This document shows, piece after piece, positions 4,516-5,636 of a DNA stretch of 5,636 nt. The notes beneath the pieces are model-generated. The model did no database searches. It was not told the DNA's origin and saw nothing but the letters and a program-made list of their open reading frames with translations. The position numbers and the translations under genes were made by a program. How positions within the stretch are numbered: the first letter of the stretch is position 1; each line of letters opens with the position of its first letter. The stretch lies in NCBI GenBank assembly GCA_018818505.1, contig JAHIRR010000175.1, positions 1-5,636 on the forward strand, written 5' to 3'. This stretch comes from Candidatus Omnitrophota bacterium. Lineage in GTDB: Bacteria; Omnitrophota; Koll11; Gorgyraeales; Gorgyraeaceae.

Positions 4516-5636
4516 TCATAATGCCTTTAGAGTCTCTTTTAGCCTCTTTATCTGTTCTTTTAGTTTTGAACTCTTTTCTTTCTCCTGATTTACTATTTTT
4601 TCAGGGGCCTTTTTAACAAAATTTTTATCCTTTAACCTTTTCTCAGTAAATCCCGACTGTCTCTCAAGCTCTTCTCTTTTTTTGTTAAGCCTTTTCTTTT
4701 CAGCATCAAGGTCTATAATACCTTTTAGCGGCACAAATATATTAAAATCCTCTAATACTGCTGTAGCGCAGCCCTCAGGTTTTTTCATGTCCTCATCTAT
4801 TACCAGATCCTCTAATCGAGCGAGGTTCTTTATGTAGTCAATGCCTCCGTTTAATTTACCTTCCGCGCCTTTTTTTAAAGGTGCCAGGTACACTGTAAAT
4901 CTTTTCGTATGCGGAATATTCATATCAGCGCGTATATTTCTTATGCTCACGATAATGCTTTTTATGATCTCGACGCTGCACTCGATATCCTTTTTAATCG
5001 TCTTTTTATCTGCGATAGGCCATTTCTCTGTGATTATGCTTTCTCTTTCCTTTATGTTCTGCCACACAGCCTCTGTCACAAACGGCATAAATGGATGCAA
5101 AAGCCTCAATGAATCCTCAAGGACGCGCATTAAAACTTCCCCAGCAACCACACCCTTGTCACTTGTCACTTGTCCCTTGTCACTTATAAGTGGTTTTACC
5201 ATCTCCACATACCAATCGCAGTAATCATGCCAGAAAAAGTCATACACAAGTGATTCTGCCTCATTGAATCTGTACTGCTCAAGCGACCTTGTCACAGCCT
5301 CGATCGTCTTGTTGAGTCGACTCAGTATCCACTTATCTGCCAAACTCAAATCTCTCCCTGTCCAGACGCGGTGTCCGGACGCGGTGTCCAGACGCGGTGT
5401 CCGGACACCGCGTCCGGACAGGTTCATCAACACAAACCGCGACGCGTTCCAGATCTTGTTCGCGAAGTTTCTGCCGATCTCGAACTTTTCCTTAGCGAGA
5501 AAAACATCCTGGCCCGCCGCTGTTATGGCTATCATACTGTATCTCAATGCATCTGCGCCGAATTCACTGATTATATCTATGGGATCTATGATATTGCCAA
5601 GCGATTTTGACATCTTCTTGCCTGTAAGATCCCTCA
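4516..5636 (-). CDS. valS: Valyl-tRNA synthetase ValS, C-terminal part (N-terminus beyond window)
   Basis: Charges tRNA-Val with valine. The frame is open through the right edge: 372 codons here, and a family of about 880 residues implies some 500 N-terminal residues (including the HIGH motif and editing domain) lie outside. The class I K-M-S-K-S motif is at about 5616-5602, followed by G-A-D-A-L-R and the R-N-F-A-N-K-I-W-N-A-S-R-F segment. Next come the anticodon-binding helical domain (L-S-L-A-D-K-W-I, Y-D-F-F-W-H-D-Y-C-D-W-Y, L-H-P-F-M-P-F-V-T-E) and the lysine/glutamate-rich C-terminal coiled coil typical of ValRS (last ~65 residues). An ATG at 5613 is the Met of K-M-S-K-S, not a start. 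Two loops contain repeat-encoded residues: about 22 after M-N-L (5422-5357) and S-D-K-G-Q-V-T-S-D-K-G (5187-5153). The frame remains intact, so the gene is likely functional. Confidence 0.97.
   Translation of the reverse strand, partial: RDLTGKKMSKSLGNIIDPIDIISEFGADALRYSMIAITAAGQDVFLAKEKFEIGRNFANKIWNASRFVLMNLSGRGVRTPRLDTASGHRVWTGRDLSLADKWILSRLNKTIEAVTRSLEQYRFNEAESLVYDFFWHDYCDWYVEMVKPLISDKGQVTSDKGVVAGEVLMRVLEDSLRLLHPFMPFVTEAVWQNIKERESIITEKWPIADKKTIKKDIECSVEIIKSIIVSIRNIRADMNIPHTKRFTVYLAPLKKGAEGKLNGGIDYIKNLARLEDLVIDEDMKKPEGCATAVLEDFNIFVPLKGIIDLDAEKKRLNKKREELERQSGFTEKRLKDKNFVKKAPEKIVNQEKEKSSKLKEQIKRLKETLKAL
5153..5187. repeat. Heptanucleotide tandem repeat (CMCTTGT) inside valS
   Basis: Five consecutive seven-base units: CCCTTGT, CACTTGT, CACTTGT, CCCTTGT and the variant CACTTAT. 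On the coding strand they are ACAAGGG/ACAAGTG and encode S-D-K-G-Q-V-T-S-D-K-G, between the anticodon-domain helices ending in E-M-V-K-P and starting V-L-M-R-V-L-E-D. The unit and its orientation relative to the gene are the same as in nadC. Confidence 0.87.
5357..5422. repeat. 66-bp in-frame palindromic element of 13-base units inside valS
   Basis: Units GTCCAGACGCGGT (5360), GTCCGGACGCGGT (5373) and GTCCAGACGCGGT (5386) run head to tail, then the fourth (5399) turns into the complement (GTCCGGACACCGC). This produces a perfect 24-base palindrome at 5391-5414. The ends 5357-5371 and 5408-5422 are 15-base inverted repeats with one mismatch, which is a G-U pair in the valS mRNA. Composition is 48 of 66 G or C, far above the flanking gene. 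At 66 bases it is a multiple of three and has no stop, encoding roughly S-G-R-G-V-R-T-P-R-L-D-T-A-S-G-H-R-V-W-T. This resembles in concept the palindromic elements found inside Rickettsia genes, though no sequence kinship is claimed. Confidence 0.9.

Noticed and set aside
5357..5422. CRISPR-like or minisatellite array
   Set aside because: Units are 13 bases without spacers, and the last unit inverts to form a palindrome; it is a compact palindromic element rather than a CRISPR array.
4516..5613. A separate short gene starting at ATG 5613
   Set aside because: That Met is the middle of the K-M-S-K-S motif, and the frame continues upstream with R-D-L-T-G-K to the window edge, so it is internal to valS.

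Overview
The window is a stretch of bacterial chromosome, about half of it housekeeping metabolism, with five genes all on the minus strand. In transcription order (right to left) they are the 3' part of valS (valyl-tRNA synthetase), nadC (quinolinate phosphoribosyltransferase), uvrB (excision-repair helicase), birA (biotin ligase with an N-terminal DNA-binding domain) and the 5' part of coaX (type III pantothenate kinase). Both end genes run off the window. The gaps are 90, 19, about 42 and 48 bases, with no convincing terminator or promoter between genes, so a single operon is the simplest reading. No RNA gene, transposase, CRISPR array or plus-strand gene is supported, and no gene-free stretch exceeds 90 bases.

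Functionally this is a cofactor and housekeeping cluster. NadC feeds NAD synthesis, CoaX makes the first committed intermediate of coenzyme A, and BirA attaches biotin to acyl-CoA-type carboxylases. ValS serves translation and UvrB serves DNA repair. The birA-coaX pairing is common in bacteria. The genes have moderate GC and use AGG, AGA and ATA codons freely. All five proteins are clearly bacterial, but the genes alone do not fix the phylum. A candidate-phylum or PVC-type lineage such as Omnitrophota is possible, but this is a low-confidence impression that needs a phylogeny.

The unusual content is the small repeats threaded through this ordinary operon. (1) Three of the four gene junctions hold a long inverted repeat: 560-599, 1567-1605 and 4439-4504. 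The three have unrelated sequences, but each ends at or in the Shine-Dalgarno sequence of the next gene, and two contain the stop codon of the previous gene. (2) valS contains a 66-bp, 73% GC, in-frame element (5357-5422) built of 13-base units and closed by 15-base inverted ends. It lies in a loop between the catalytic core and the anticodon-binding domain. (3) nadC and valS each carry a tandem array of the same heptamer, CCCTTGT on the plus strand, again translated in frame into apparently tolerant loops. Together these suggest a genome that accumulates tiny palindromic and heptameric repeats both between and inside essential genes.
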